A stretch of 64,000 bases of DNA, from assembly GCA_032718475.1 (NCBI GenBank), contig JAUCBJ010007152.1, forward strand, positions 1-64,000, read 5' to 3'. Origin of the DNA: Nemertoderma westbladi (taxonomy: Eukaryota > Xenacoelomorpha > Nemertodermatida > Nemertodermatidae). Positions 29,790 to 41,660 of this stretch are shown in pieces (position 1 is the first letter of the stretch; the number at the start of each line of letters is the position of its first letter). The translations under genes and the position numbers were made by a program. The notes beneath the pieces were generated by a model that saw only the letters and a list, made by a program, of their open reading frames with translations, made no database searches and was not told where the DNA came from.

Positions 29790-32111
29790 GAAAACAAACT
29801 TCAAAGTTGGCTAAGAGAGTACAAAGACGTGCTAACTGGTGTTAGCTGCTATAAGGGTGAAATTACAAAAATTCGCCTGAAAAACAACAATGTAAAACCA
29901 GTTTTCTACTGGTTCGTATAACCCCTGCAGCATATAAAGATAAAGTACAGGAACAACTAATGAAAGACATTGAAGAAGGGCGCCTAGCGTATCCAGACCC
30001 CACTGAAACTATTGAATGGGCTACACCCTTGGTCATTGTCCCTAAACCAGATGGGAGAGTTAGAATTTGCGGTGATTACAAAAGCACAGTCAACCCTTAT
30101 CTTATTGGCGACCAATTTCCACTAATGAATATTGAGTAAATGTCTACGTTATTACAAGGAAATAAAATATTTACAAAACTTGATTTAGCAGCAGCTTACA
30201 ATCAACTTCCAATTGATGATGAAAGCCAAATCCTACTTATTCTGGCTACACCATTAGGTTTGTTAAAACCTACCCATATGCCTTATGGCATTACACCTGC
30301 CGCTGCTAAATGTCTAAAAGTTGCTCATAAAACATTTCATAAACATATCACTGTAGCATATATGGATGAATTCCTTATAGCTTCAAAGAATACTGCAGAG
30401 CACCTACAAACACTACAACAAGTATTTCAATCTCTACGCGAAGCAGGTCTTACAGTGGCTCTTAAGAAATGCTCTTTCTTCAAAGAAGAATTAGAGTTTT
30501 GTGGACATATCATTAGCAGCAAAGAATTCTCAGCTGATCCTAAAAAAGTTGCTGCTATAATGAATCTTTGGGCACCTTCAACACATATAGAACTACAAAG
30601 TGTTATGGGTACCATGAACTACTTACACAGATATGTTCATCGCTACGCAGAATTATCTAAACCTTTATATGATATTTTCAAACAAGAGGGGCCTATTCAA
30701 TGGACGAAAGAGCTACATTTAACATATAATAAACTTAAAGAAAGCATAGCTCAATCCACCTTATTACATCATTTCAAACCAGAATATACAACTGAAGTAA
30801 TCACAGATGCATCTGAAGAAACAGTTTCAGCAATTCTAGGGCAACGAAAAAATTCTAATGAATTCCAGCCAATTGCATTTGCATCTGCAAACCTAGAAAA
30901 CCATCAGAAACGATACTCACAACTTGACCGTGAAGCCTTAGGAATTATGTTCGGCGTTCGACGATTTCAACATTATGTCATAGGATGGAAATTCAAATTA
31001 ATAACGGACAACCGTCCATTGAAACGCATATTACACCCTCAGAAATCATTACCCACTACAATGATATCGAGACTTCAACATTGGGCAGTAGAATTGGCAG
31101 CTTACGATTATACTGTTGTTAGCATACAGTCTGAAGATAACATTGCTGATTCACTATCACGGTTAACCCCAAACACCAGTGAAAAAGTTGAAGACAACGA
31201 TATAACAATTCGTTTTATTGATATTGTGCAAAGTCAAGCTCTAAATGATTGCACAATAATTAATAGACATACATTGCAAGAAGAAACCACGAAAGATGAA
31301 ACACTCTATTACTTGAGATGTTTACTAGAATATGGTGAAACTATAAAAAATAGTTCTGTTACGAGGCTATAAAGCCATTGAGAATTAATTATCTGGGAAA
31401 GATAACATTATATTTCGAGGAAATTCAATTATTATACCAGAAAGTATACGAAATGTTGTTTTACAAGAATTACACTTATCACACATTGGAGAGAAAGGGA
31501 TGTATAGCAACGCAATGGAAGTTTGTTGGTGACCCACAATGAAGGAAGATATAAAGTTGTATACATCAGCCTGTGAAGCATGCCAAGCATTTCGCAATTT
31601 GACACCTCAAATATACAAACCATTACCGGAACCAACTAGTCCATTTGAGAGAGTACACATTGACCTAGCTGATTACAAACATGATATCTTGTTGGGTGTC
31701 ATTGATGTATACTCAAAATGGAAAGATGCGCGCTTATTACTGAAAAGGGGTTCCACCCAAATTATATCTGAATTGCGCAATATATTTGCTATAATTGGCA
31801 TCCCGTGCATAATATTCAGTGACAATGGGCCACAATTTGTATCCAATGAGATTGAAGATTTCTTTAGTAATAACGGAATAACTCATTGGACCTCAGCACC
31901 TTACAACCCTACTTTCAATGGAGCAGCCGAATGTGCTGTTAAAGCCTTCAATAAATCATTGTCGCAAGCAAATCAAGCGCAAGGAATAGATTCTGAATTC
32001 ACTATCAGAGACCATATTAGCTTCTTTCTGATGCAGGATCGTAATTCTCCTTATTCCAAAATTGAGTCAACACCAAACGAAGTGTTATTTCGACACAAAG
32101 TTAAAACATGA
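29790..32111 (+). pseudogene. Ty3/gypsy Pol remnant (RT, RNase H, integrase)
   Basis: The RT begins near 29790 (LQSWLREYKDVL), is frameshifted near 29915, and has a TAA at 30137-30139 before 30140-31372. Conserved text includes TPLVIVPKPDGRVRICGDY, FTKLDLAAAYNQL and AYMDEF, where the catalytic pair is Asp-Glu rather than Asp-Asp. RNase H follows with TEVITDAS. The integrase has H-x3-H (LHLSHIGE, near 31470) and C-x2-C (CEACQ), then in frame 31539-32111 HIDLADY, FSDNGPQF and NGAAECAV as the DDE triad. Stops and frameshifts make it non-functional. Confidence 0.8.
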
Positions 32112-32291
32112 TTCGATCAAAAATTAAATTACCCAATACACAGTTCAGACAAAAATATAAATGGGAAATTCATGATCAATGAAGCTGTTCGGATTAACAA
32201 CTACCATAGACATGGGAGAGGCTAAGTCTTATCGAAATGGATTCCAGGGAAAGTCATTGCTTCTGAAGGTTCTTGCATATATAAGATACAA

Positions 32292-32552
32292 GTGGGAGAC
32301 ATTATAGTTCGTAGAAACGTAAATCAAATGCGTAGACAAGATAACCCCTGGGCGAAATATGAAGAAAGTATACCAAAAGGAGAGTCATACAGGGAAGATA
32401 TTACTAATGAGATACAAGACATCGTTTCACCACCAAGATTACTATCTAAAGATACTAGCGAGAATGGTAGTAAACCAATATCTGGAAACGATATGTCAAT
32501 GACTAGAGATAAACAAAGTACACCTCAACGACAGACTCAAATGCCTATTTGA
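32292..32552 (+). pseudogene. C-terminal tail of Ty3/gypsy Pol
   Basis: GDIIVRRNVNQMRR and a polar, Ser/Thr-rich tail resemble the end of gypsy integrase, where the protein-protein or SH3-like domain ends. It is separated from the integrase core by about 180 bp with stops. Confidence 0.45.
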
Positions 32553-34322
32553 GGCATCCAAAACTCTTATTAAGGTGAAAGCATTCATACCCCAACTACA
32601 CCTCAGGCGAATGTTTCAAATCCTCAAACAAAAACTCTAAGGAGCGGGAAACAATACATTGTCAAATAGACTAAATACAAACTACAAACTGAGTTCAAGA
32701 TTGTTCGTGAGGGGGTGATATTAGGGTTCACATATAACTCTAGCATCTAAGAACTGTCAGTACATATATTATGTAACCCATTAACTACTGACTGCCTGAA
32801 TGTACTGTTATACTGTATGTATATGTATACCAGTAACGAGTATGTCACTTTGCAGTTGATTGCTTACAATGTACTAGACTCATACATTCATAGACATGAA
32901 CCTCCATGCTATCTTTTATACGCTTAACAAGCACCTTAGAAATTAGCGCTGCGAGTTAATTGTTTAGTTTTTATACAGAAGAACAATACCGGTACAACAT
33001 TTGCTACACCCGTACATGGGAGAAGAAAGATACCAGTACAGCGGTACTATACAATCATTGAATACCGGTACCCTACCTGCCTACACTTACCGCTAGGCCT
33101 ATTATCACTCATATATTTATCGTTTATCGTTAACAATTGTATATATATTAGGTAGAGGGTCCATTTTAGCTTTAGGCCACATATTAGTTGTATAGTTTAT
33201 TTAATTATTTCTCACTGTCTTATAGACTGCTAAGAATTCGTATTTGTATTTGTGGGGCCACGAAGTGAGCGAAGCCTTAGCATATGGGTGCCATTAACGA
33301 GTTGTCTGTCATCGTCGTCGTCTTTCCGTCATCGTCATCATCGTAAATTTTGGATGGCTAATAACTCGGTTATTCCTTGATGAAATTAAACGAAACTTGG
33401 TACGTATGTAGTCCGGCAAAAGTTTAGAAAGAATCAGAAGTTTGGTAAAAAAAACGAACGAATGTAACGAGTTTACATTGGATACGAGTATCCATTTGCC
33501 ATAAAAAAGCAGTTACTCTCACAGTTTCGAGACTTTGCATAGTTATAAAGGTCATTAGTCTCCGTGTAGGAATATTATTTTAAGACAAAACAGGACGAGC
33601 GCAACGAGGCTAATGTAGGATAAGAGTATTTTTAAAACTAAAAATGTCATACTTAACTTAAATAGTGTAAACAGATTCAATTCCCTGCACTACCCAGCGG
33701 AAAATGGAGAAAGTGGCTTTTTACCAATTATAGTTGGCCAGGTGACATTAGTAATATAATGTCACCTAATAACCAACACAGGCAATACACATTGCCAGCC
33801 ACAAGCAGAGATGAGAGGCCGTAAACCATCTCAAGGGGACAAAGGGGCTATCACATAGGGATAATGGCACCACCATATGAAGAGATTATAGGTTAGCCAA
33901 TGATGGGTCAGAAAACCATCTATCTGATTATTACTTTAAAACTGTTAAATCTGATTATTGGCTAGGCCACCTAATAGTAGGAATATTCAATATGTGTTAG
34001 TAATATAACCGTTACACTTATTACTTGTTATTCAGTTGGTCTGTGTAAAGTTGGGAAGCAAGACGGTTTTAACTGTTGTCCTCGTCTTTAACCGTGCTAT
34101 TATTATGTTCTGCTTGTGCTATTATTATATTCTGACATTATGAACAACTGCCACTAAAACTCACTTGGCTATTATTCAACCGGCCTTCGGCCTTACAGAC
34201 TCAGATATTGCTAAGCCTTTCAGCAGCCCACGGACGCAGCGACGCGTATAGCCCGAAAGCGAACACATCTGGTCGGGATTCCCACGCCAACTCAGGAATC
34301 CCTTCACAGTTAAAACTGCTTA
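32553..34322. other. Gene-free stretch: possible 3' LTR and short repeats
   Basis: Contains the possible gypsy 3' LTR from about 32717, a (GTC)n/(ATC)n-like tract at 33300-33345, and an 11-bp inverted repeat AGGTGACATTA/TAATGTCACCT at 33740-33750 and 33757-33767. No coding region supported. Confidence 0.5.
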
Positions 34323-36790
34323 GTGAAACTTCAAACTCAAAGAAACTGTGACGAAAACACGCCAATGACAATGAGCGAACAACAGCCCCAAGGTCCAGAG
34401 GGAGAAGGAAGACCACCGCGCACCCCGAGCGATAGAGACCAAACGATTCGGGAGCCTGCGACGAGGCGGTACCGGCCCACCACACCAGATTCGCCAAGGA
34501 GAGAGGGTTTGGTGGTTGAAGAGGACAGCGGCCGAGTAGAGGGGAAGAGGGATATGAGTCGGAGCGAGATCAGAGTGACGAACACAGTACCGGAGTCGTA
34601 CGGCCTACCAGTGGCCGAGGGCGGCGAGCGGCCCACTGAAATGACAACGGTGGGGCCGACGGTACGACCTCGGACGAGGAGAGAAGGTCAAGTTCAGGGG
34701 GAAGACATCGGGACGAGCGATCGCCTACGATGAGGGTACAATGCCATGAGGAAGCTACTAAAGGATGCTAAGACCGGAGGAAAGGTAGACCAGCCCAAGT
34801 TGTACCGGAGACTCGGTGAGTGCAATAAACATTTCCACTACCTAGTCTGGTTTGTGCAGGGGGAACTAGCATGTGAGAGGGCGAGGGGGGTCGCCTCAGA
34901 ACTGTTCGAATTGTGTCGATCCAAGATAATACCACCTGGTATAGTTTACGTAGGGCCTTATCTAGTGGATGCACGGGAATTAAGTTAGTGGGATGGGCGG
35001 ATTCACACGATGCTGAACCCGAGGTTAACCCTGTAGATTCGGTGTCGTCAGTTAGTAGAAATGCTAGCAAGCACAGCAAAATTAGTAGAATGAACAGGCA
35101 ATGGGAGTCTGTCGCAACCGAAATGTCCGCTACATCCTCCGCAAAAGCAAGAAAGATGTTAGAGATAGATCTGGCGTGTCAGATAGACATAGTTGCGTTA
35201 GACCAAAATGAGTTAGAGAGACAGTTGGATGATGGGACTGCATTGTTAGAAAGGAAAAGGGAGTTAGCGAGAGAATGTAAAGAGAGGGCCGAGAAAGTGG
35301 CTAGAGAGTATAGAGAGAGGGCTGCAAGGGAAGCAAACGAGTATAGAGAAAGGGTTGAGAGGGAAGTTGAGTTTAAAGAACGGGAGGTGAGTGAAGTGAA
35401 CGAGCGTAAAGAGTGAGAAGCGAGAGAAACAGAGTTAGCCGACCAGAGTATTAGAGAGGACAGAGAGAGAGAAAGGGCTGGCAAAAGAATGCGGGTTGAA
35501 ATGCATACCTGGTTGAGGGGGTTAATGCAGGATCAGGCGAAACAAAAGCACCGATTAGAACTGGCAAAACTGGGTTTATCAGCGAGTGAGGCTGGTTTGA
35601 TAAGTATTTATGAGGAACCAGGGGTCATGGAAACCTTTGTTAATACTCCACTTACAGGGACTGGATGGCAAACACAAGACTGGTGTAACCAGACGGATGG
35701 GGGGGGGGGGGGGGGCTAATGACATTACGTTTAATGAGAAGGTTAATATTAATAATACCGTACTTAATAATCCTAATACTAATGAGGGTACTTTTCTTAC
35801 AGGAAATAATGTTTTGATGAATAATAATAATATTAATGCTGGTACGGTAAATAATTCAAATAATTGAGTAAACGTATAATTGAGTACAAGGCCGCGTGGA
35901 AACGCAGGTCAATGAACCCAGGGAAACTACAAGCGACGTATCGACTGGAAGAGAGCATGGGAGAGAGGGGAATGGGGAGCAACCAGAAGTGACAGGTGGG
36001 GGGGGGGTGGCTACGGGCACTCCACCACAACCAGTTATTGATGAGAGGGGGGGGGGGGGCAATAAATTCCCTACAGATGTCAGTGGGAAATGCGCATAGT
36101 GAGTCAAGTGAACCGGAGAATAGAGGAGAATGGAGGAGAATAGAGGGTCAGCAAATATCTACGAGGCCGTACAACCGGGTAGGGGAAGAAGCATTCATGC
36201 CGTAAATGGCCAAACGAGAGAATGTCGAACCCATTCGGAAGATGGAAGGAGAAGAGTAGGGTTCATCCGGGAGGTCGATACGAGATCTCATGAATGTAGA
36301 TATAACGCCGGAAGTAAAGGATGTGAGGGGGTCGATAGGGATAAGCAAGGAAATGTTGCTACGGGCAACCAGAGGTGTTGAGATAGGACGGACAGTGAAC
36401 CGTCGATAGTTGAAGTGGAGGGAGAGAACCGGTGGGGTTGCACTTCGGGAGATTGCCATAGCCCCGAAGGAACACAGCCTGGCAATGTATATTACACACT
36501 GGGAGAGGGGTATAGAATATACCGAGATGAAGTAGATGAGAGAAGAAGGGATTGAAGGGCAACTCCCATTTGGAATGTAACTGCTGATCGACGATATGGT
36601 GGTTGCAGGGAGGAGTTCTCGGAATATTCGAGAAGATTAAACTTTGGTCAGGAGGACCACATTCAGACTGCAGTACATACTGCAGGTCTTACTGAACATA
36701 CTATAGGCTATTCTGAGAGAGATAGTGTAGGTGATAGGGTAACGCGAATGCCAGGATTGGACCCAGAAGTCGCGGCTTACATACCGGTGA
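34323..36790 (+). pseudogene. Second BEL/Pao-like Gag remnant, degenerate
   Basis: Coding-like segments in changing frames: 34323-34733 (polar, Arg/Pro/Glu-rich), 34746-34988 (helical, KLYRRLGECNKHFHYLVWF), 34985-35416 (a Glu/Arg coiled coil, EYRERVEREVEFKEREV), 35489-35700, and traces to 36790 (GISKEMLLRATRGVEIG, GLDPEVAAYIP). The order of polar N-terminus, helical block, long coiled coil and downstream domain parallels the intact gag at 7735 without close similarity. Several G runs (17 at 35699-35715, 10 at 35998-36007, 13 at 36047-36059) break it. Confidence 0.45.
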
Positions 36791-36829
36791 GTTTATATCA
36801 TGTCCCCACCACAATGTCTAAACGGTGGA

Positions 36830-37640
36830 TAGTGAGGTCTCACTCTAGTGGTTGACAATGGTGCCATTTCCTATATGGCCCTCTCCTTATTCATCCGCTG
36901 ACATGTCTGGCACTGCCTCACTACTGCCTTTACCATCTTTCTAAGTTGAGTTACCTAGTACTTCCTCCTGATCTCGTTTAAGGTCGCATTAGTACCACCA
37001 TGAATTATGGTCTTATGGGCGTCCCATATAATCTGGTGAACTATTGGTAACTTGTTAGGAATTATTACTGGTTTTGGTGGAACCAAGGCATTGGTGTTAT
37101 TGGCCACTCTGGAATTCATTACCAGGATTCCATCCTCATCCAGTTGCGGCGACAGTGTGTGGATCCTGCTGTCTTGTCGAAGACGTTGTTGGTTCTTAAT
37201 ATGTTTAGTTTTGTCTTCGAATGCCTTACCTTGCTCGTATCATATTACGACTTTGACAGCTCCTTCAAGATCAATGGTAGGTTTGGATTTCCCAACGTAC
37301 CAGCTCCCCCAAGGAATTCTCCATAAGCTCTCAGATATGCCACTAGCTTCTTAGTCTTATACCAGATAAAGGTGTAACTGCGTAACCTATCCTTTGGATT
37401 ATCGTTTGATTCTATCGTCTTAGATTGTGATGGCGTTTCCTTAATCTCCCTCGCTAACTGGCTGAATATCTCTTCTCCCTCCGATTCGTTTCCCTCATCC
37501 TCCACTATTACTTCCTCTCCCTTTGGATTTACCTTCCTCATTGGTGGCCACTTCGACCTATCGTTGAGGAAGTGTGGACCATGCTGCCACAACTCTTGCT
37601 TTCCCAAGAAAGCATGGTGTTGTATGCCTCTCGATAGCAA
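36830..37640 (-). pseudogene. BEL/Pao Pol fragment (RNase H-integrase linker and integrase zinc finger)
   Basis: On the minus strand, 37640-37245 encodes LSRGIQHHAF...LWQHGPHFLND..KWPP, matching the RNase H-integrase linker of the intact pol (FWQHGPQFL at about 14120). Towards 36830 the same strand encodes an integrase H2C2-like finger (IIHGGTNATLNEIRRKY, then VVRQCQTCQR) with stops. Orientation is opposite to the gag remnant at its left, so the two do not form one collinear element; either an inversion or two insertions occurred. Confidence 0.65.
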
Positions 37641-37800
37641 GCTGATGGCATATCGATGGCATATCTGAGAGCTTACGGAGAATTCCTTAGGGGAGCTGGT
37701 ACGTTGGGAAATCCAAACCTACCATTGATCTTGAAGGAGCTGCCAAAGTCGTAATATGATACAAGCAAGGTAAGGCATTCAGAGACAAAACTAAACATTT
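37201..37800. repeat. ~140-bp inverted repeat within the BEL/Pao pol fragment
   Basis: 37201-37342 is the reverse complement of about 37658-37800 with only about seven differences. The 315-bp interval belongs to the pol fragment. The arms duplicate the pol sequence around YLRAYGEFLGGAG, so the structure is an inverted duplication of element DNA, not a terminal repeat. Confidence 0.85.
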
Positions 37801-38170
37801 TAAGAATTATTGGAAAAGGTGGATTCAAGAGTACCTACCAACGATGTACAAAAGAAGCAAGTGGAGAAATAATCAGAGGAAGCTTAAGAATGATGATTTA
37901 ATAATTGTGACATGATATGATCATCAACAATCACTGGAGGCTGGCCAGGGTAGTTCAATGTTACTCTGGTGACGATGGAAAGATTAGATCCGTGGAGGTC
38001 AGGATCGGAGGAAAGATTGGGGCAAAGGATAGGAAGACCTACAGGAGGGCAGTAGGAAAGTCCATAAATTGTCCAATCGTCCAATAAATTGGACTGTGGA
38101 GTGGGAATGAGGGTGAAACACCCTTCCCACACAAATGAAGCATAAAAATAATAAAATAAAAATATAATTA
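37801..38170. other. Spacer
   Basis: No supported gene; the minus-strand frame 37884-38231 has no recognisable domain. A short self-complementary GGGTGAAACACCC lies near 38110. Confidence 0.4.
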
Positions 38171-38570
38171 TGTACATACGTCCGATGAGTACAAACATAC
38201 TAACGTACATACATACATCTGATGAGTACACCTGTACTAAGGTACATACTATTTAGGTTTAGAGGAACATTACATACATCTGATGATTACAAATGTAGTA
38301 ACATACATAGAAGGTACATCCGATGAGTACACCTGTACTAACATATAGAATATATAGGAATAGATGGACATAATTACATATGCTCAATGAGTACAACCAT
38401 ACTGACATACACACACACGTACGTCTGATGAGTACACATGTACTAATGTACATAATTACATAAGCACTAATGCCAGGTCAATGGGACCAATTAGTAGTAC
38501 ATAATACATACTATATTTAGGATTAGATAAGTACACATTACGTACGTCTGATGAGCACTAAGTGCTAACG
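38171..38570. repeat. Degenerate hairpin satellite, about seven units
   Basis: Units with cores near 38182, 38219, 38279, 38320, 38384, 38424 and 38548 share GTAC(A/G)T-C(T/C)GATG-AGTACA-nn-TGTACT-AA-(C/T)GTACAT. AGTACA pairs with TGTACT, and flanking GTACRT pairs with the downstream ACGTAC or ATGTAC. In the unit at 38548 the inner stem is AGCACT/AGTGCT, a compensatory double change. A second short repeat, GC(A)CTAAYGCCRGGTCAATG, is at 38464 and 38571. Confidence 0.75.
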
Positions 38571-38604
38571 TACATAATATGCACTAACGCCGGGTCAATG
38601 TGAC

Positions 38605-38610
38605 CATATA
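38605..38610 (+). repeat. Polinton target-site duplication, left copy
   Basis: CATATA immediately left of the element's first AG; identical to 57290-57295. Six bases is the usual Polinton/Maverick duplication length. Confidence 0.9.
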
Positions 38611-39338
38611 AGTAGTATATGTTTGTATGACACAGCATCAAGGTCACCCATAGCCCATCATTACCATCCATTTCCAGTACTGCATCCAATCAGAAGCCAC
38701 CATTTCAACCTTTACCAGTGGTCGTTATTATTTCATCCAATCAGATGCCAGCATTTCATTCGTAACCATGGTAACTTCTCAAGTTCCCGCTTATTCCGCT
38801 AGAGGCGTTATTAGTCACCCAACGCTAGTACTGCATCCAATCACCAACCTTTATTTTACAGGTGTTCGGGTGTCTACACTTAGCATCAGGTAACTTCTAC
38901 TATTTTTCAAATCGCTATTTTTCAGCAACCAGTATTTTCATATTCACCAACCTTTATTTTACAGACGCTAGGGATGTCTACAGGTAACTTCTACTATTTT
39001 TCAAATCGCTATTTTTCACCAACCAGTATTTTCATATTCACCAACCTTTATTTTACAGACGCTAGAGGTGTCTACATGTAACTTCTACTATTTTTCAAAT
39101 CGCTATTTTTCACCAACCACTATTTTCATATTCACCAACCTTTATTTTACAGGTGCTACGAGTGTCTACAGGTAACTTCTACTATTTTTCACCAGTAACT
39201 AAATTTAATTTTGCAATTTTTTCAGATAACAAAATATTCAACCGGGTTCGAACTCGGGACTGCTATAACTCCTCACAACTCACTACTCACTCTTCCATCC
39301 AACCTCGAGAGAAAAAGGCGATAAATATCCGAGTTATA
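38611..39338 (+). repeat. Polinton left terminal inverted repeat (728 bp)
   Basis: Matches the reverse complement of 56751-57289 with few substitutions. It is about 190 bp longer because a 94-bp internal unit (CACCAACCTTTATTTTACAG...) is present four times here, starting at 38842, 38945, 39039 and 39133, against two on the right. The innermost part includes GGTTCGAACTCGGG, part of a tRNA-like stretch. Confidence 0.92.
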
Positions 39339-40064
39339 ACAAAATATTCAATCGATGATTGATATGATATGATATTGTACTGTACAGTACGTAGCCTAAC
39401 CTAACCATCCAATCGTATACCTACCGTAGCTATGATGGTTACTCTTCCTTTCACTTTTTTTCTCTCCCTCTCTCTCTTTAGTGTTGTTTATTATTGATTG
39501 ATTGTTGTCATCTCAATGATTTCCTATCCACCCTCCCACCCGGTACTTGTCCACGTTGCTGTACCATCTTGTTTTGCCACATTTCTCAACTCACTCTTCC
39601 ATCCAACCACGAGAGAAAAAGGCAATAAATATCTGAGTTATACCATAGTCATTGAATTCTTCATCTTCATCACTGGTAGCAGATGTTTATAAATAGCATC
39701 TAGTCCCTTAACATAATTACTATAGCATAGAATACATTAATTCGACTATTAATAATAATCGATTTCTTTTATCATTGTATATGTGACTGGTCGGTCAACT
39801 AAGTTGAATATAAGTTAGACATTGTTCACGTTGCATCTGTTACTCGTTACTGCTATTTCACTCTCTAACTCACGCTAATGTAATAAATCAACCATTAACC
39901 TAGAAGGATAATTTTAGCTGTACACTTGCATCTGTTACACGAAACTACTATATTATTCACTGTAAGTCACTCTGTTGTAATAAAGCAACCATATAAACTG
40001 AAGTTTTACATTCTAATAATCATTTATTTAGTTTTTATTTTTCAAAATAGTTTTCATTCTAATT
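39339..40064. other. Polinton left non-coding region
   Basis: A 57-bp piece of the inner TIR end (CACTCTTCCATCCAACC, GAGAGAAAAAGGC, ATAAATAT) is duplicated at about 39585-39641. AT-rich otherwise; likely contains promoter sequence for the plus-strand genes, but no element is recognisable. Confidence 0.6.
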
Positions 40065-41109
40065 TTGGATTTATTTAAAAAAAGTTCAAGCAATACTTGG
40101 AAATTTACATGTAATAAATATACCTGTAGTATTGTTTATGGCAAGTACTTTATATTACACTCAAGCGATAGCAATGTAACAACATGCTTCTCTTACCGGG
40201 ATACACTCTACCTTCTAGACACCTTAGAAATATTAATCAACCGACAAAAGGAATCATCAGTTTCAAGAGGTAATATTTATCCTAATATAGAATTTACAAG
40301 AGGAAAGTTAAATATTTCCACCTGCGTTATTACTGAAAACGTATATATTCAGAAGCGAGGCAAATGTCAAATTCTAAACAAATCACTCATTAATTTATTG
40401 CTTCAGAGTAAGACAAAAATATTAGAATTGTTATCACCACCACTCGAAATAATAAATCAGTATTATGTTGTTAATTTAACCAATCCATCTTTTGTTGGTT
40501 TGGTAAGCAAATATAAAGGAACGGCTTATATGGGACTATGGGAGATTTCAGCTAGATATTCTGATGCTATTGGTCTTAGGGTATTATAATGGGTTTAACT
40601 TAACAGCATCGGAAGTAAATTCATTGTGGTATGAATGGAATTATGAAATTAGTAACGAAGGTGTCTCTTCAGAGCTAGATACGAGCGATAAAGCTTTATC
40701 TGACCGACTTAAAGTAAAAATAAATGTACAAGAAAAAAAAGTAATTATTACAGACAAGGAAAGCAAATATTTACAGTTACATTACGATAAAGACATACCA
40801 CATATAGAGTTTCTCAACGATATGATGGAAAAGGTTTCATCAACTGATATAGCAGATGGTTTCGTGATTCTATATCAACCAACTTGGAAGTTTAAGGTTA
40901 ATAAGTCATTTCCAGAAGCAGTTTCATCCACATTTAATCCAAAAACATACATCGAAGAGACATCGAGTGATAGAAAGCTCAGATCTACGTCTCAAACATC
41001 TTCCAATCCCAACAATGATTCTATACCTACAAAGAAAAGAAAAGTTACAAAAGCAAGTGAAGAGGTAGCAGATTACAATAAGGAACATATAAAAGCAGTA
41101 TCAGATTGA
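40065..41109 (+). pseudogene. Polinton left-end protein of unknown function, in two frames
   Basis: 40065-40589 and 40564-41109 read as successive parts of one protein: the change of frame is near 40570-40590, inside TATTGGTCTTAGGGTATTAT. The first part lacks an ATG near its open start (the frame opens at TTG 40065), so the beginning may lie in another frame or exon. It has a C/W-containing N-terminus (TWKFTCNKYTC), a strand-rich middle, and INLLLQSKTKILELL. The second part is acidic and ends with a Ser/Asn-rich segment and a KKRKV nuclear-localisation-like motif. I do not recognise the family. Location before the polymerase suggests an early or replication-related role. Confidence 0.5.
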
Positions 41110-41660
41110 TTTATTATTAACTAGAGACTTTTTTTTCAGTTTCACACTGACTAGTAAAGGTAACTTTTTTACACAAAGCATGATTATTATTTAGTAGATG
41201 AGTAAATTCTTTATTGAGTAAATATTGGTGATAGTTTATATTTAATGTGAGCATGGGATTAGGTATAAAACATTCGCAAGTAAATGCATGAGTTTATACC
41301 TGATATTATAATAAAACATTAGCATGTAAAACCTACTTTATCAATGAAAATTAAAAACGCATTATGCACATCTTGGTTTAGACTTGATTTTATTATAAAG
41401 AATTCAGTTGTAAAAGCAACTTTATTTATGATATTAGTTTCCAATGTAACTGTTATTTATGATTGGTTGGTATAAGTAGAAACTTGAAATATATATAAAG
41501 AGCTCAACTGATTCAATCGAGCTCATTCTGAAAATATTAAATTAATTAAAGTTTAGATATTATATTTTATTTGTGTTGAGTAGCTTATGAATTTTTTTTT
41601 GATTATATATATACTACAATATTCATATTAATTTTAAATTGTTTTTAGGATAATAAAGAG
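41110..41660. other. Polinton spacer before the polymerase
   Basis: AT-rich with no coding signal. Two similar segments around GCATGTAAA/GCAAGTAAA and AGGTATAAA/GTTTATACC suggest short inverted repeats near 41255-41330. It is likely to contain the polymerase promoter. Confidence 0.4.

Larger units (their letters stand above)
28308..32552 (+). mobile_element. Ty3/gypsy-like LTR retrotransposon, 5'-truncated and decayed
   Basis: Gag, zinc knuckles, RT-RNase H, integrase and a C-terminal tail follow in the canonical Ty3/gypsy order over 4.2 kb but in different frames with several stops. Gag starts only 26 bp after the upstream transposase stop, so leader and 5' LTR are missing. A candidate PPT (GTGAGGGGG, near 32710) is followed by TGATATTAGGG, perhaps the start of a 3' LTR, unconfirmed without its partner. 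Confidence 0.8.

Noticed and set aside
37884-38231. Minus-strand 115-residue ORF
   Set aside because: Part of it reads through the hairpin satellite; no domain and biased composition.
38171-38570. Hammerhead ribozymes suggested by repeated CTGATGAG boxes next to stems
   Set aside because: The 3' partner is CTAA instead of GAAA in the better-preserved units, and only two stems (one inner, one outer) are formed, so the three-way junction and cleavage site are missing.
38171-38600. CRISPR-like array
   Set aside because: Units are degenerate, spacers are irregular and the context is eukaryotic transposons.
40065-40589. PC4-like transcription coactivator or single-stranded DNA-binding domain
   Set aside because: Only a vague strand-helix resemblance around INLLLQSKTKILELL; no signature residues can be matched.
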